Shown: positions 38,394-49,484 of the stretch, piece after piece | How positions within the stretch are numbered: position 1 is the stretch's first letter | How the letters are laid out: each line of letters begins with the position of its first letter | Assembly (NCBI GenBank): GCA_035582835.1 | Contig: JAYKAV010001831.1 | Span: 256,373-320,372, forward strand | DNA from: Phoebastria nigripes | Taxonomy: Eukaryota; Chordata; Aves; Procellariiformes; Diomedeidae | Direction: 5' to 3' | Length of the DNA: 64,000 nucleotides | Position numbers and translations under genes: made by a program | The notes under the pieces: generated by a model | Database searches by the model: none | Told to the model about the DNA's origin: nothing | What the model saw: only the letters and a program-made list of their open reading frames with translations

Positions 38394-38559
38394 GTAAGTG
38401 TTCAGCACAAACAGAAAGTATTGTGGAGTATCCCAAGGGGACAATGTGCCTTTTTAATGTTATTTAGATTCTCAGCTCCTTGGGAAGGGTACAGACCCTA
38501 GCCTGTATGTTGTGTACTGTGTGAAAAATACTGGTGTGTCAGAAATGGGGAAAACCTTC

Positions 38560-38720
38560 AGGTTTTGGTGTTTGCAGCATGTGACCTGCCCTGGCCAAAG
38601 CACCCAGCAGCTCCCGAGAGGGCCCTGCAGTGTGCCAAATGCGACACAGGCAGCAGGGTCTGTCAGGCTTCCCCCCGTGGAAACCCCTCTGCTGCAGAGA
38701 GCCGACAGTTGTTCTTGCCT
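38560..38720. other. GC-rich patch
   Basis: A GC-rich block starting after an acceptor-like TTTTGGTGTTTGCAG (about 38562-38576). Open frames exist on both strands (75 codons on +, 106 on -), and neither has a recognisable domain. Such isolated patches (also 55690-55805 and 56130-56260) may be old GC-rich repeats that cannot be identified by eye. Confidence 0.25.
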
Positions 38721-40337
38721 TCTTTTTACATGGTAAAATATTTATCCTCCAGTTTTGTTTGCAAAATAGTTCTGCGAACTGTATCACTTGTATATAAGAG
38801 CCAGTCTTAGCAGTAGGACAGGAAAGGCTATTAATGACTGGGAAATTGTCAAAGAGCAAAGCTTAGTAGAGCCAAAATAGTAAAGAAATTGATCCCACTC
38901 CTCCACCAGTTTAGTCTGCACATATTATCTGAATGTGATGCCGTTCATAGTCAAAACAACATGGGCAGCTATAATAGATTAAAACTGCTTTTTGTCTTTT
39001 TCTTCTTGAAAGACCAAACTTTTCTCTTACTGTGTTTGTGACTTTGCTTCAAGAACATAGGGCTAGACTTTACGGTTTGTTTAGCTATGAAGGGATGACA
39101 GACTAGGGGGGTGGTAAGGGGAGCTTAGTTTTGGAATGTAAATACATGTAGAGCTCTTCTTTTGTTTAGCATCTCTTTAAACTAAGACAAAAAAAATCAG
39201 TGAATGAATGAATAGCAGCATGGTGAAATACCTAAATGTTTGAGTTAAAATTTTTGGATGTTTGAAATCCTATTTGGATCCTTTTCCCAGATCGCAGTGC
39301 ATTCATATGCACTCAGCAGGAAACTTCATGGAGATGCACATTTGGGCAGAAGGTCTTTGGCGGTGCCTTTTTCTTAACTTGTGTCTTTTCTTCTTTTGAA
39401 GAAAGTAATGGCTTAAGTCTGACTGAAGAACAATCTTTTTTGTATGTTCCTTATAAGAATTTACTTATGGTTCACAGATTTTACCCACCATCTATGTCTG
39501 CAGTCCTTTGGATTTAAAACAGCATATATCCCACTGCAGACAACAGGAAACGCCAAATTAAAGACTTAATGACATACTGCTGAAAGAAGACAAAAGGTGA
39601 CAAATTATAAAACAGCCAGCTAAACTTTTAAAGAAAAAGCTGAAAAAAATCCCACATTCAAACAGCTTGAAAAGGATAAGGATATTGTTACACTTGCAGA
39701 CATGTTAATAGAAATTAGACTGAATCATGCTGAATATAAATTCAAGCATTTAAAAAGAACTAACAGGTTTCAAAAAATAGTAGTTTCCTAGAACAATGAA
39801 AACAGGCCTCTGAGTTTAAAAAAAAAAGTGAATACTTCAATATGTTTTAACCTTGTTATTGGTGACTAAACCACAGACTCCATTTTTGTAACTGTGAGCC
39901 AGTGAACGTGTGACTTCTGCCCTTTAAAAATTATTAACCTCTGTTGCTGATGCAAGTGCAGTAGCATTCACTTTCCCTGCAGTTGCGCCCTGGCTGTGTG
40001 CTACGGCCTGGCAGCCTCTGGCTTGATTTACGATGGGTGGAGCGTCTTCTGATCTCCTGTTGAGTTTCTGGAGAGATGGTGGAAGAGGAGTGAGATGAGT
40101 GAAAAAGAGAAGGGAGGGGGAAGTATACAGATGAAAAAGCAAGGTGGCAGACCTTCACCCTCCGATCCCAGTGGCCTTGATTCCCTAATTTATTTAATCA
40201 TTTTAACATTTACATTCTTTGATGGTAAACATATTATGTTTTAGTATCCTTGATGCCGTGAACTTAATTTTGGACTGTAGCACTTAGTAACTTAACAGGA
40301 GGTGCTGCTTCTGGTTGGGAAATGTCAAGAATGTGAA

Positions 40338-40381
40338 CAATGGTTCAACTGGTAGTTTTCAATGGTTCAACTGGTAGTTTT
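40338..40381. repeat. Perfect 22-bp tandem duplication
   Basis: A 22-base unit beginning CAATGGTTCAACTGG and ending TAGTTTT occurs twice, head to tail, without a mismatch. Perfect identity suggests recent duplication by replication slippage, or an assembly duplication. The unit resembles no transposon end that I recognise. Confidence 0.95.
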
Positions 40382-41849
40382 GAGAACAGTTGTGTTGCAT
40401 TTACATTAAATACTGTTCCCAGTTTACCTTAAGGATTCGTACTTAAAGGGTTACCTACTCAGTAGCTTACTGATACAAGTCTGAAATCAGATCAGAGGGA
40501 ATCTGTCAGTAACTTCACTATAAACAATCAACACGAGAGGACTGTGGTGAATCTTTTTATTCATATGCTCCTAAAATTATTTTTTTATATTCCTATTACT
40601 GCCACTGCAATATTTAGAAATACATGGCACCCATTTGATTGATAAATGCTGTTGATGCATTGGGGTTTTTTTATTTTTTTTATGCTTTGGAACAAAGAGG
40701 AATGATTGCTTGGGGATTCCTAGTGGAATCAAATTGCATATTAAGAAAGAGAGAGAGCTCTTTATTCATGACTCCACTTCTCCTGAAAAGAAATGTTTAA
40801 ATAGGAACATTTGCAGGCTTATGTGAAGTGTAGTATTCATCTAACTCCGTTCATGAAGATAAATTCCATTGCTCGCCTAATATTCAAAAAAGCATCTTCA
40901 TCCTCTGTGTATGCCTCTATACTCCAAAGAAACTTGCCATATATATGTTTTTGTTTTATACATATATATATATAAAAAAACCCCAGTCATCTGCCAGTGT
41001 GCTGAGAATATTCTGACCAGCTTTATCTCCTTTTTAGATATTGTCTGCATCCATCTGTTGTTTGTGTTGTTAACACGTGCATTGTAAGCTCTGGGGCTGA
41101 GCTTCTGTTTTGTATGTGCAGCATCTATTGCAATGGGTACAAGTCAACAGCTGCACATCGGGCAGTGCAGTAAAACAAAATAACGAGTGTGTGTGTGTCA
41201 GATGAGCTGCTGTCATTGTGAATGTGCAGCACTGAGAAACATCGTGGGATAAGTGAAATAGAGAAGATCACCAAGTTATTTTATCTGGCATTGTTCTTGA
41301 TAATATGAGAGGCCAATTTTATTTCTTTGGTTTAAAGCTGGACTGAAACATTTACCCCACCTCTTCCCATATGGAAAAAAGTTTGCTATTGCAAAAGCAT
41401 TGCTTTTTGACTGCTTCAGCAGTTAGAAACTTGCTTGACTTTTAGTTGGGCTTGCTTTTATAAAGTGTCAAAGTCCATTTGATGTTCGTCTTTTAATACA
41501 GCACTCTTCAAAATGTTTTTAAGCCGAAGTGCTACCTAGTCTTTTTAAAAAATACGTGGATAGTCAAACTCAAAAGTATAGTCATTGCTTGATGGTCTGT
41601 GCTCTCAAGGCTGTTATCCAGGCTTGTTTTGAAGAACTGAACAGCCACACTGTATTTATGTGCATCGTAGGAGAAATACAGATTTGTGAACTCTCTTGGG
41701 CTGGAGCTGAGTTGTAATAGATGTCTGTACAGCATATCATACAGTGGGGCCCCAGTCTCTAGGGGGGTTTGTAAATTCTACCATGATAAAAATAATAAAG
41801 GAGAATCTTCCTGAAAAGATAATTTAGCCTCAGGGTGTTGCCTTTTGTG

Positions 41850-41873
41850 CATATATATGTATACACACACACG
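41850..41873. repeat. Compound (AT)n/(AC)n microsatellite
   Basis: A TA tract is followed by 'gtatac' and then an AC repeat of about six units. Alternating purine-pyrimidine sequence of this kind is a common site of length polymorphism. Confidence 0.8.
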
Positions 41874-43515
41874 CTCAGCTATTCAGTTATTAGCAGTTCA
41901 GCCAAAATTTTTGTTTTAATACCTACAGAACCATTAATTCCTCATTTGAAATAGAGGAAATGTGCAAATTGAGAATAATACTCCGAATTTAATTTACAAA
42001 AAGTGAAAAGCAAAGATGAAGTATGGGAACTGATTTTAAAAAAAAAAAGTTTGTTTCTCTTATTCATATGACAAAAAATATTAATCAGAATATTCTCTAG
42101 TGATTTGCAGCATCTGGTAGAAATGGAGCAGCAGCGAAAGGCTGGAATATGATAATCTCGCAGAAGAAATGAGTAACCACGAACAGTATTTAGCAAATGA
42201 ATTTTAAGTTTTAAAATGTAGGCATTCTTTTTGTATAATTCTGCCAGAAAGCAAAAACAAACAAGCAAAAAATCGGTAATCTCAGACAGATCTGAGACTA
42301 GCTACAGTGAAGGAAGCTTCCTGATGATGAGCACTACCTTCTCACAGCAACAAGGAAAGGGCTACTAGTCCCTCGAGAGGGAGACAGTGAATGTAACTGG
42401 GTTTGAGGTGGTTGGTTGGCATGGAGTGGAAGAAAGAGACAAGAGATGCAGAGAAGGAGTAACAGGATTAGGACTGTTCCTTCTTTAGGACTTTCCACCT
42501 TTCCATTTGTGGTTGGAGGAAGATGAGAGCCAGCTGTTGGCTCACCTGGGTTTTTCAGGAGCCTCTGGCTCCTAAAATTAAACTTCATGGGTGTGGAGAA
42601 CATCTTTTTGTTACATTTAGGTACTAACAAATAGAAATAGTTTGTAGGTTCTGCTGAAAAACAAATAATAGTTACACCCAAAGCTAATTTTGTATTAAAG
42701 GAAAGTACATACTTTCTGAGCAAGTTCAGGTACAATATTCCAACCATACCAGTATAAAATTAGCTCTCTTTACAGCTATAGTTTCTCTTGATGCAAATAT
42801 TATTTTAAACTTAGTTTAGAGTCTGTAGAGAGTGCATGGTGTTTAGTCCTAAAAACTGTCCTGTGTTTATGCCCAGAAGCTGGCTGCCCAGTATGTTACA
42901 GCCGTGACTTCAAAAGCCAGTTTGCAGGAGGGGGAAACAGTGGTTTTACTCCTGTGCCACTTCAGCCTTGGGTCTGAACTGCAAAACTGCCAAAATTGCT
43001 AGTAATCGTGGTAGTGTGAATCAGGGGGTTTGTTTCTTTATTACTGAGAATGCCAGCTATTCCAGAAATTAAGCAAGACCCTCGATTAAATTTGCACAGG
43101 CCATCAACCTATCATCAAATGGCATCAACTTGTAGTAAGATATGGTCAGAATTATCTTCTGCAGTGAAATCCCTACAGGCATTGAAGGAACGGTGCCGTG
43201 AAGAACAGACCTGCCACTGGCAACGCTCCAGCCCTGCAGATGTGAGGCGGAGGAGGTTCTGCAGGATTAGGGGAGTGGAGAATATGCTGTGTTCAGCCTG
43301 AAAACTCTCCCCTGGTTTACAATTCTAGGTTGCTCAATATGGGTAGAGGCTGGCAGAAACTAAGCATGTTTCATAAAATTGTTTAGGCAAAAAGTGAAAG
43401 AAAAAGATGAAAAAAAAACAAAACAAAACAAAAGTTGAGCCGTGTTTGCAGTAATTTAGAAAGCAATCGTAGTTCAGCCTACGTACAAAAGGGCTTGTAA
43501 CGTCTCAAAAATGCT

Positions 43516-43532
43516 TAAATAAATAAATAAAA
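43516..43532. repeat. Short (AAAT)n repeat
   Basis: Three to four AAAT units ending in A4. An A-rich AAAAC repeat lies about 90 bases upstream, at 43410-43434. Confidence 0.8.
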
Positions 43533-43872
43533 ATCCATGATCTTAAGACCAGCCCCATGAAAACTGTCAAATGTGTTTTGAATGAATGATTTTAATGATT
43601 GGTTTGCCATGTATTTTTGATGTTGTTGAAACACAACTCTCCTGTGGTGCACTGGACATTTTGAAGTGGTTTATCACTGTTATCTTGGCTACTACCGCTA
43701 TTCTGTGTTGAGCCAGTGGGACTCTTCACCACTCCGTTGAAGTTTTCTAACCACTGAAATACAACATAACACAAAACCTAACCAAACATCCATAGCTTAC
43801 CCTACGCACTTCTTGAAATGGAGAACCCAGTTCCTCACTGCCTTGTCTGATTTTCTAGGGCCATGGGGTGGG

Positions 43873-43910
43873 TTGTTTGTTTGTTTGTTTGTGTGTTGGT
43901 TTTTTTTTTT
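43873..43910. repeat. (GTTT)n tract followed by poly-T
   Basis: About four to five GTTT units, then GTGTGTTGG and about twelve T. It lies in a pyrimidine-rich stretch, and an A/C-rich tract follows at 43955-43998. Confidence 0.85.
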
Positions 43911-45103
43911 TCTCCTGGTGTTGGTCCTATGGCACCCTAAATACAGCAAAGTAAAAAACAAAATGAAACAAACACCACCACCCCTCCAAAAAAACCCCTG
44001 TGCTTATTTTTGTTAACTAGAAAAGTCAAGGTCTTTATTTTAAACTTAAGAACTGTATTGTTTTATAATTAGAAAGCACTCACCTAGCTTTTCATCAGGT
44101 TGCTTGCTCTCCTGTATGAGCCTTACTGCCTCTCCTTACAGTATCTTTTCCTTGTAATGGCCTGCTCATGGGGATGTTCAGTTTAGCTGCCCTTCTTCTG
44201 GAAGTTTGTACCCTGCTCCCTGACTGCTGCTTCTTGAAATTTGCCAGTCACGTAGCTAGAGACATGAAGTAGCCATTTGTTACTTGGCTGGTGTCTCCTT
44301 CCTCTCTTTCCTCCCAGATGATATGTTTTCCTCTTGTGTTTTCACTCTTAATATGTTTGTGTAGCACTTATCAAAACAGACCCAAACAATGTAATGGGTG
44401 TTATGTGTCAATGATAATCAAAGTCATGATGCTTAAACCACTCTGCAAAGGTTTGGGTTTCCTCAGTATTCTGAGGTGTATTTGGAAACAATTAGGTCTG
44501 TTTTTAGGAAAGAGATCCTTTGGAGTCTGAACAGTTTTCTTATTCCAGACTGAAAAATTCCAACAAAAGCAAGTTTTCTATTGAGTGGTTTAAATAGTTC
44601 TAGGAAATGGCAATCCAGATAAATTTTTTTATATTCCAACTTTGCTGTGAAATCATCTGAAAGATACTGTTACCGCAACACTAATTAAATATGTAGTGTA
44701 ATACTCCTCAGACATATGCTGAGTTTTATAGGTAGGTTTGTATTATTGTCATGTCTTTGCCAGGACACAGGTTTCAATCAGGGTTTAAGGGGGGGGAAAA
44801 AAAGTCTTGTAATGTGTAGTATGTATGTTTTGCTGAAATCATTTGCAAATAACTGCATCTGTTAGCTATTGGTGTCCTTGCTTAATAGGCAAGTTTAAAA
44901 TAATTGCTTATACTTATGTGCTTCTGATTCTTTCTTTTGCAAAACAGATGAACCTCTGTATTCCAAGAATTGTTCCAAATCATATTTTCTGGCAGTGCTC
45001 TTACTTTTAGTCATTGTATGAATTAAAATATGCTTTCCAGCTCTTGCCTAAGTTGTCAGAAAAAAGTCTCTATAGAATTAACATGCATACAGTTTTTGCA
45101 ATC

Positions 45104-45123
45104 TTTTTTTTTTTTTTTTTTTT
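45104..45123. repeat. Poly-T tract (T20)
   Basis: Uninterrupted run of twenty T about 300 bases upstream of the CR1 fragment. CR1 elements do not end in poly-A, so this tract is probably independent of the element. Confidence 0.95.
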
Positions 45124-45399
45124 AAGCAATGTTAAATTTGCTTGAGCAACATCTCTTGTTTTGACTAGTGGAAGATCTAAAAATACACTACTGTATTGAC
45201 TGAACTAATTACATTTCAGTTCTAGCCACTACCATCTGGATCTCTTTCTTTCTGGTTACATTTTCATTGCACAGATTGCACACAAGTGATTAGCGCCATG
45301 AGCGGGTTGTCCAAATTTTGTTCTGGGTGTTAGCAGCAGCTCTGCAGAGCCACATGCAAGTTGCTGTGCCCTTCGTCTTCCTCTGTGGATACTGTGTTT

Positions 45400-45860
45400 C
45401 AGTTGGAGGGTCCCCAGGTCAGCAGGGATGTGGAGAAAGTGGGGAGGGTCCAGTGGCAAGCTGCCAGCGTGGGCAGGGGCCACCTTCTTACCAAGTGAGG
45501 CTACAAGGGAGCTGGGCTTCTCTAGTCTGGCAAAGAGAAGGCTAAAATGCAATCAGAACAGTTGCTTACTTGAGAAGCAGTTAGAAAGATAATGAAATCA
45601 AACTCTTCTCGGGAGAGCCTGGTGATGTGATGTAAGGAGTAATAGCCAAAAGTTGTGGCTTGGGCGGCTCAGGCTGGACATCAGGAAGGAAATCTCTCCC
45701 AGGAGAGCATGGCTGCACTGGGACAGAGGGCTTGTGGAGTCTCTCTTTGGAAGTTTTCAAGACTCACAGAGATAAAGCCACAGCTGGCCTGCCTAGTGAT
45801 GGGGTTAGTCCAGGCTCCTGCCTGAAGTTACACCAAGTGAGCTCCAGAGGTCCCATTTGC
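45400..45860 (+). mobile_element. CR1 LINE fragment, 5'-truncated and diverged
   Basis: This is the 3' part of a chicken-repeat-1 (CR1) non-LTR retrotransposon, recognised by remembered similarity to the avian CR1 3' region. Diagnostic blocks appear in the expected order: a 'gggtccagtgg'-like block near 45446, 'gggagctgggcttctctagt' near 45509 followed by 'ctggcaaagagaaggct', 'ggctcaggctggacatcagg' near 45666, an 'aggaaggaaatctctccc' block, a 'gcactgggacagagggct' block near 45714, a 'ctttggaagttttcaagactc' -type block near 45745, and a 'ctccagaggtccca' block near 45841. The stretch between about 45540 and 45650 matches poorly, as expected for an old copy with substitutions and indels. The upstream reverse-transcriptase coding region is absent, so the copy cannot move. 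The 5' edge (45270-45440) and 3' edge (45860-45910) are uncertain, and I do not see the terminal 8-bp tandem repeat typical of CR1. A 135-codon open frame at 45660-46067 is a by-product of this repeat and its flank, not a gene. Confidence 0.8.
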
Positions 45861-47121
45861 CTTTGCTGGTGTTCCCTGATGCCTGTGAGCAGAACCTGGG
45901 TGGGATCTGTGATTCCTACCGGTGAATTACAGGCAAAATTTTCTGCTCAAGGCAGGTGCTCTGCCAGGCCACAGGTTTCAGCCTTGGTAAAAAGCCATTA
46001 CGTAACTGAAACTTTCTCCCTCAACTTTTCAACCCATGCATCACTTGAAATTGAGTATTTTACATGACTCGCTAAAGTAGATAGCAGATACCTGTGTGGT
46101 ACAGTTTAGCTGTGACAAATTGCAGGCCAAGGGGTATGCTGCCTGAGGGAAGCCTAGCTGAAGCTATCAAGTTGGGTTCCGGTTGAAGGCCTTCCTGAGC
46201 TTGGGTGAAAGGTTCTTTTCCACAGGTGTACATCAGGCAGTAGTGCTTCCAAGAAGTCTTAGGGTAAGCCTTGGCAATACTTAGCGCTTCTTTCTCTGTT
46301 CTTTCTGCTGTTCCTAAGGTCATTTTCACATAGTCTTTTCTGTCTCAGTGTTGTAACATATAGCTTTTTGCCATTAGCAGAATGTCTCAGGGGATAGCTT
46401 GTGGACAAAACACTGAAACTAGAGAGAAAATGGGACAGCATGACTGTCCCCATCAGTGAAGTGCAAAGGTCTTTTATTTAGGTGCCTAATAAGGTGTTAG
46501 CTAGCATTGCCTCTGAAAAATCTGTAGAAAGCTTTCAAAACATAGGAGGTGTTTAAATTGTACCAGCCCAAGTCACAGGATTTGTTGTAGAAAGTGTTCA
46601 AAAAGCAGTATTTTAAGATCCAAGGTCTTGCAAACCACCAGTGTTAGCAAAAATGATGATGTTCTCCCAAGCAACTTTTAGAAAAGGGACTGATACAGTG
46701 ACCTTGGTCTGTGTTTTATAATACAAACTAGTTCCTTCAAAGACACCTCAGTGAACAAGCTTAACTAATCATCGCATTTGGACAGCCATCTTTCTTCTTC
46801 TTAATTCTTGTTCTTTAAGACACCTGATTTTAGAGACTAGCATCTCATGAATGGATACTGTTAAATCTATTGCTACATGCCAGCTCTGCTTTTACTTACG
46901 TCAATTTGAAGTCTTTAATACTAGTTGAGTGGAATTGTTACCTGAAGATGTGTTGCAAGTAGACCTCATGACCAGAATAAGCAGCATTTGAGTTACTAAA
47001 CTTTGTATCTTAACAAAGTAAACTTAGTTCAATTTATTCAACCTTATTGACTATCTTTTGTTCGTATGTTCATGTGATACTGTAGTACAGATAATAAATG
47101 GTCGTATTCACTGCAGAAATC

Positions 47122-47138
47122 TTTTTTTTTTTTTTTTT
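47122..47138. repeat. Poly-T tract (T17)
   Basis: Uninterrupted run of seventeen T after 'gcagaaatc'. No associated repeat body is recognised on either side. Confidence 0.95.
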
Positions 47139-47389
47139 ATTTTGTGAACCAGCCAGTAATTTGAGAATAAGCACATTTTAGGGGAGGCTGTCAACAGCAA
47201 ATAAGGTACGAAGCAGTGCTGATCAACTGGGAGCTATGTACTACAGTGAGGTATGAAAAATTGTCAAACAATTCCAGTGATGCATGGGTTGAAAAGGTTG
47301 ATGGTGAAAGTTTTGGTTACATATGGGATTTAACGAGCCAGCTTGATTTTTTTTAATTATTTTTTTTTAATTTTCATTTTTTCCCCCAG

Positions 47390-47580
47390 CCCTGTCCTTG
47401 GCCACTTTTTCCTCATTCCCAAGCTGCAAATTTGCATTCCCGATAGCTGTACTAACAGTGCTGTTGGAGGTGAAGGGTAGAGATGTCTTTGCTGTAAACA
47501 GAATCACTGAAATTCTGCATCTTTTGACACACCCTCCTCTCTTTTTGGAGAGAGATATTTGTTCTAGGGTGACTCTGTGA
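47390..47580 (+). other. Candidate exon after a very strong polypyrimidine acceptor
   Basis: About 45 bases of T-rich sequence ending TTTTTTCCCCCAG (AG at 47388-47389) form the strongest acceptor-like motif in the window. A frame open through the following 190 bases, SLATFSSFPSCKFAFPIAVL near its start, stops at TGA 47578-47580. The upstream T tracts are low-complexity repeats, so the acceptor may simply be a by-product. No donor of quality follows before the stop, and the peptide is not recognised. Confidence 0.1.
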
Positions 47581-48897
47581 TCCATTCTACAGTGCAGCCA
47601 CACTGCGCTGTCACGCAGGAAGGGTGGGAACTTCCTCCAGTCACTCTGTTGCAGAAACTGGCAAATGGGATACCTCCCGAGAAGTGGAAACTTGAGCTAG
47701 TTCTGCTTCCACATTGCTAGCTGTTTTCTAGCTATACTACCCAACTGTTTGCCAGTCAATACGACGTTAACATCTAATACCATTTTCCCCTCCAATTATT
47801 TTCCTTGTGTTTACAAAGCAAGGCTAAAACATTATTTTTTTCGTTTACATAGGTCTGTTTTCTGTGTTTACTCATTGGGCCAAAGCAACTTCTCTTCAAG
47901 AGGGATCAGAAACAGTTTGTCAGTGATAGCACAAGGTTTATGACCTGCTCCATGGGGCATAATTAAACATGGAATTCAGCCCCTTTTTGCAGAATAACTT
48001 TGACACATCTGGTTTAAACAGTTTTAGTGCAGCGAGGAGATAAGTAGAAGTTTCTTTGCACAGTAGATTAGTTTCAGATGAGATATAGGTTCCCCTCAAA
48101 TTCAGGTTCACATAAAAAGTACACCAATGGGACAGCCACCCAAGAAAAGTGCATAGTCATCCATTGAATATGTGAAAATAAATGGTAGACCTGCAATGCA
48201 ATAAAATAAGAAAGAAGAAAACAAAGATCTTGTCACAGCCCCAGAAGGAAATGTAGGGTAATTGCCCAGAAAAGGAGAAGGACCAGGGCTGAATTCTTTT
48301 ACAAAATCCCTATTCTTTCCCTGCTTTCTTTGCCAGAGCACCTCTGATCCAGTTTTATTCCATGTTCCCCTTCAGTATGATCATGTTTTTACAGATATAG
48401 CACATTTTATGACACCAACTAAAGTTATCTGCTGTGAAATTCAATTGTTTAAATACTTTGTCCTTTTGTTACCCTTTTATAATGGATTGCCAATACATAC
48501 TGCTTTCTCATCAGCTGCTGATAGTCCCTTTAGTAGACTTTACTATTCTGTAAAATGGTGATTAACACATAATATGGCTTATAGGTAGTGAAGTACAAAG
48601 TAGTTGTTTCAGCACTTTGCTCTTGAATAGAAAATACAGTCTGTGTCTGTTTAATATTCACTAGGCTATCCCTGTGTTTAAGGCAGTTGCTGGTAGATAC
48701 CCCTCTGAACATTCAGGCATATTATTACTGCATACATTTTAGAAAAATATTTTTACTCATTTTAAAAGACAATTAAGATATGGGGGAGAGGTTTAGTAAT
48801 ATATGTGTAAATTAAGGCAGTATTTGTGAAGGCCTTATGAAATCTTAATAAGAACTGTGTTTATTTGCACAAAAAGGTAGGAGGCCTGGTCTGAACG

Positions 48898-48898
48898 N
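48898..48898. other. Single ambiguous base
   Basis: One N in otherwise ordinary unique sequence, next to a CpG (acgN). It could be an unresolved polymorphism or a base-calling failure. Confidence 0.98.
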
Positions 48899-49438
48899 CT
48901 GACTGCTGGGAGTTAGCAGACTGGCGTAAATAAAGGATAGCACATCATCATGCAGATTAATTTTTATGTAAATTATTTCTAGTTCACATTTTACTGGCTA
49001 AATATTGTTTGGTTGTATGTTTTCTCAAAGTAGACTGGTTGAGAATCTGAGAAATCTGATATTTAGGAGGTCTGTTGTAAAGCCTTTGAAGTAGCTCAAG
49101 AAGTGTCTCACTTATTGCACAGACTGCAGAAATGCAGTAGTTCTTGACCAATCCGTGTGTGGAAGTTGAAATGATATAAAATACATTGAACAAATACAAG
49201 TATTTTTAAATTTAGTTGGAAGTACATACAGTTTAAGTCACTGTAGGTGGTCTCAGTAAAGCCATTTCAGATGCGGAAAAGGGGTAGTGTTTTCATTCCC
49301 TTGTGTTATATGTACATTATCATGGTTCAAGTTAAACTATTTCCAAAATAATTGGAACATGAGGAAGTTGGTTACTAGCAAAGTTAATTCAACCTGCCTC
49401 CTGCTGTAAACCTTTTACTCTCTAGAGAGGCTACATTT

Positions 49439-49443
<5 letters not shown>

Positions 49444-49469
<26 letters not shown>

Positions 49470-49484
49470 GGGAAAAAAAAAAAA
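49444..49484. repeat. Long poly-A tract (A26, GGG, A12)
   Basis: Twenty-six consecutive A, then GGG, then twelve more A. It is the longest homopolymer in the window. A long A tract can mark the 3' end of a retroposed transcript. However, I see no AATAAA within about 40 bases upstream, no recognisable retrogene body on the + side and no clear target-site duplication, so simple slippage expansion is the safer reading. Confidence 0.9.

Larger units (their letters stand above)
21000..40300. other. AT-rich noncoding block, no gene recognised
   Basis: About 19 kb of mostly unique sequence with scattered C runs (10442, 26687, 35992 style), T/G tracts near 28.45 kb and an A-rich tract at 31597-31623. 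A 125-codon minus frame at 28176-28553 carries a GTGAGT donor-like site after TACAAG, but it runs through the T/G simple tract (Lys/Gln-rich product) and is not credible. No transposon ends are recognised. Confidence 0.55.
40400..45090. other. AT-rich noncoding block, no gene recognised
   Basis: Contains AT and AC microsatellites, GTTT and A/C-rich tracts. A 137-codon minus frame (42334-42747) and an 83-codon + frame (43050-43301) have no recognisable domains or splice context. Confidence 0.55.

Noticed and set aside
42334..42747. 137-codon minus-strand frame
   Set aside because: No recognisable domain or repeat, no splice motifs of quality at its edges, and a composition typical of chance frames.
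44084..44145. Minus-strand open segment before a GTGAGT donor (product GEAVRLIQESKQPDEKL)
   Set aside because: It looks protein-like because the strand is purine-rich, but no pyrimidine tract precedes it, an in-frame TAA lies immediately upstream, and a second overlapping frame looks equally 'good'.
45104..45860. Poly-T at 45104 as part of the CR1 insertion
   Set aside because: CR1 lacks a poly-A tail, and the tract is on the wrong side for the + orientation of the element.
45660..46067. 135-codon open frame as a gene
   Set aside because: It lies over the CR1 3' region, which is non-coding in the element, and the frame is incidental.
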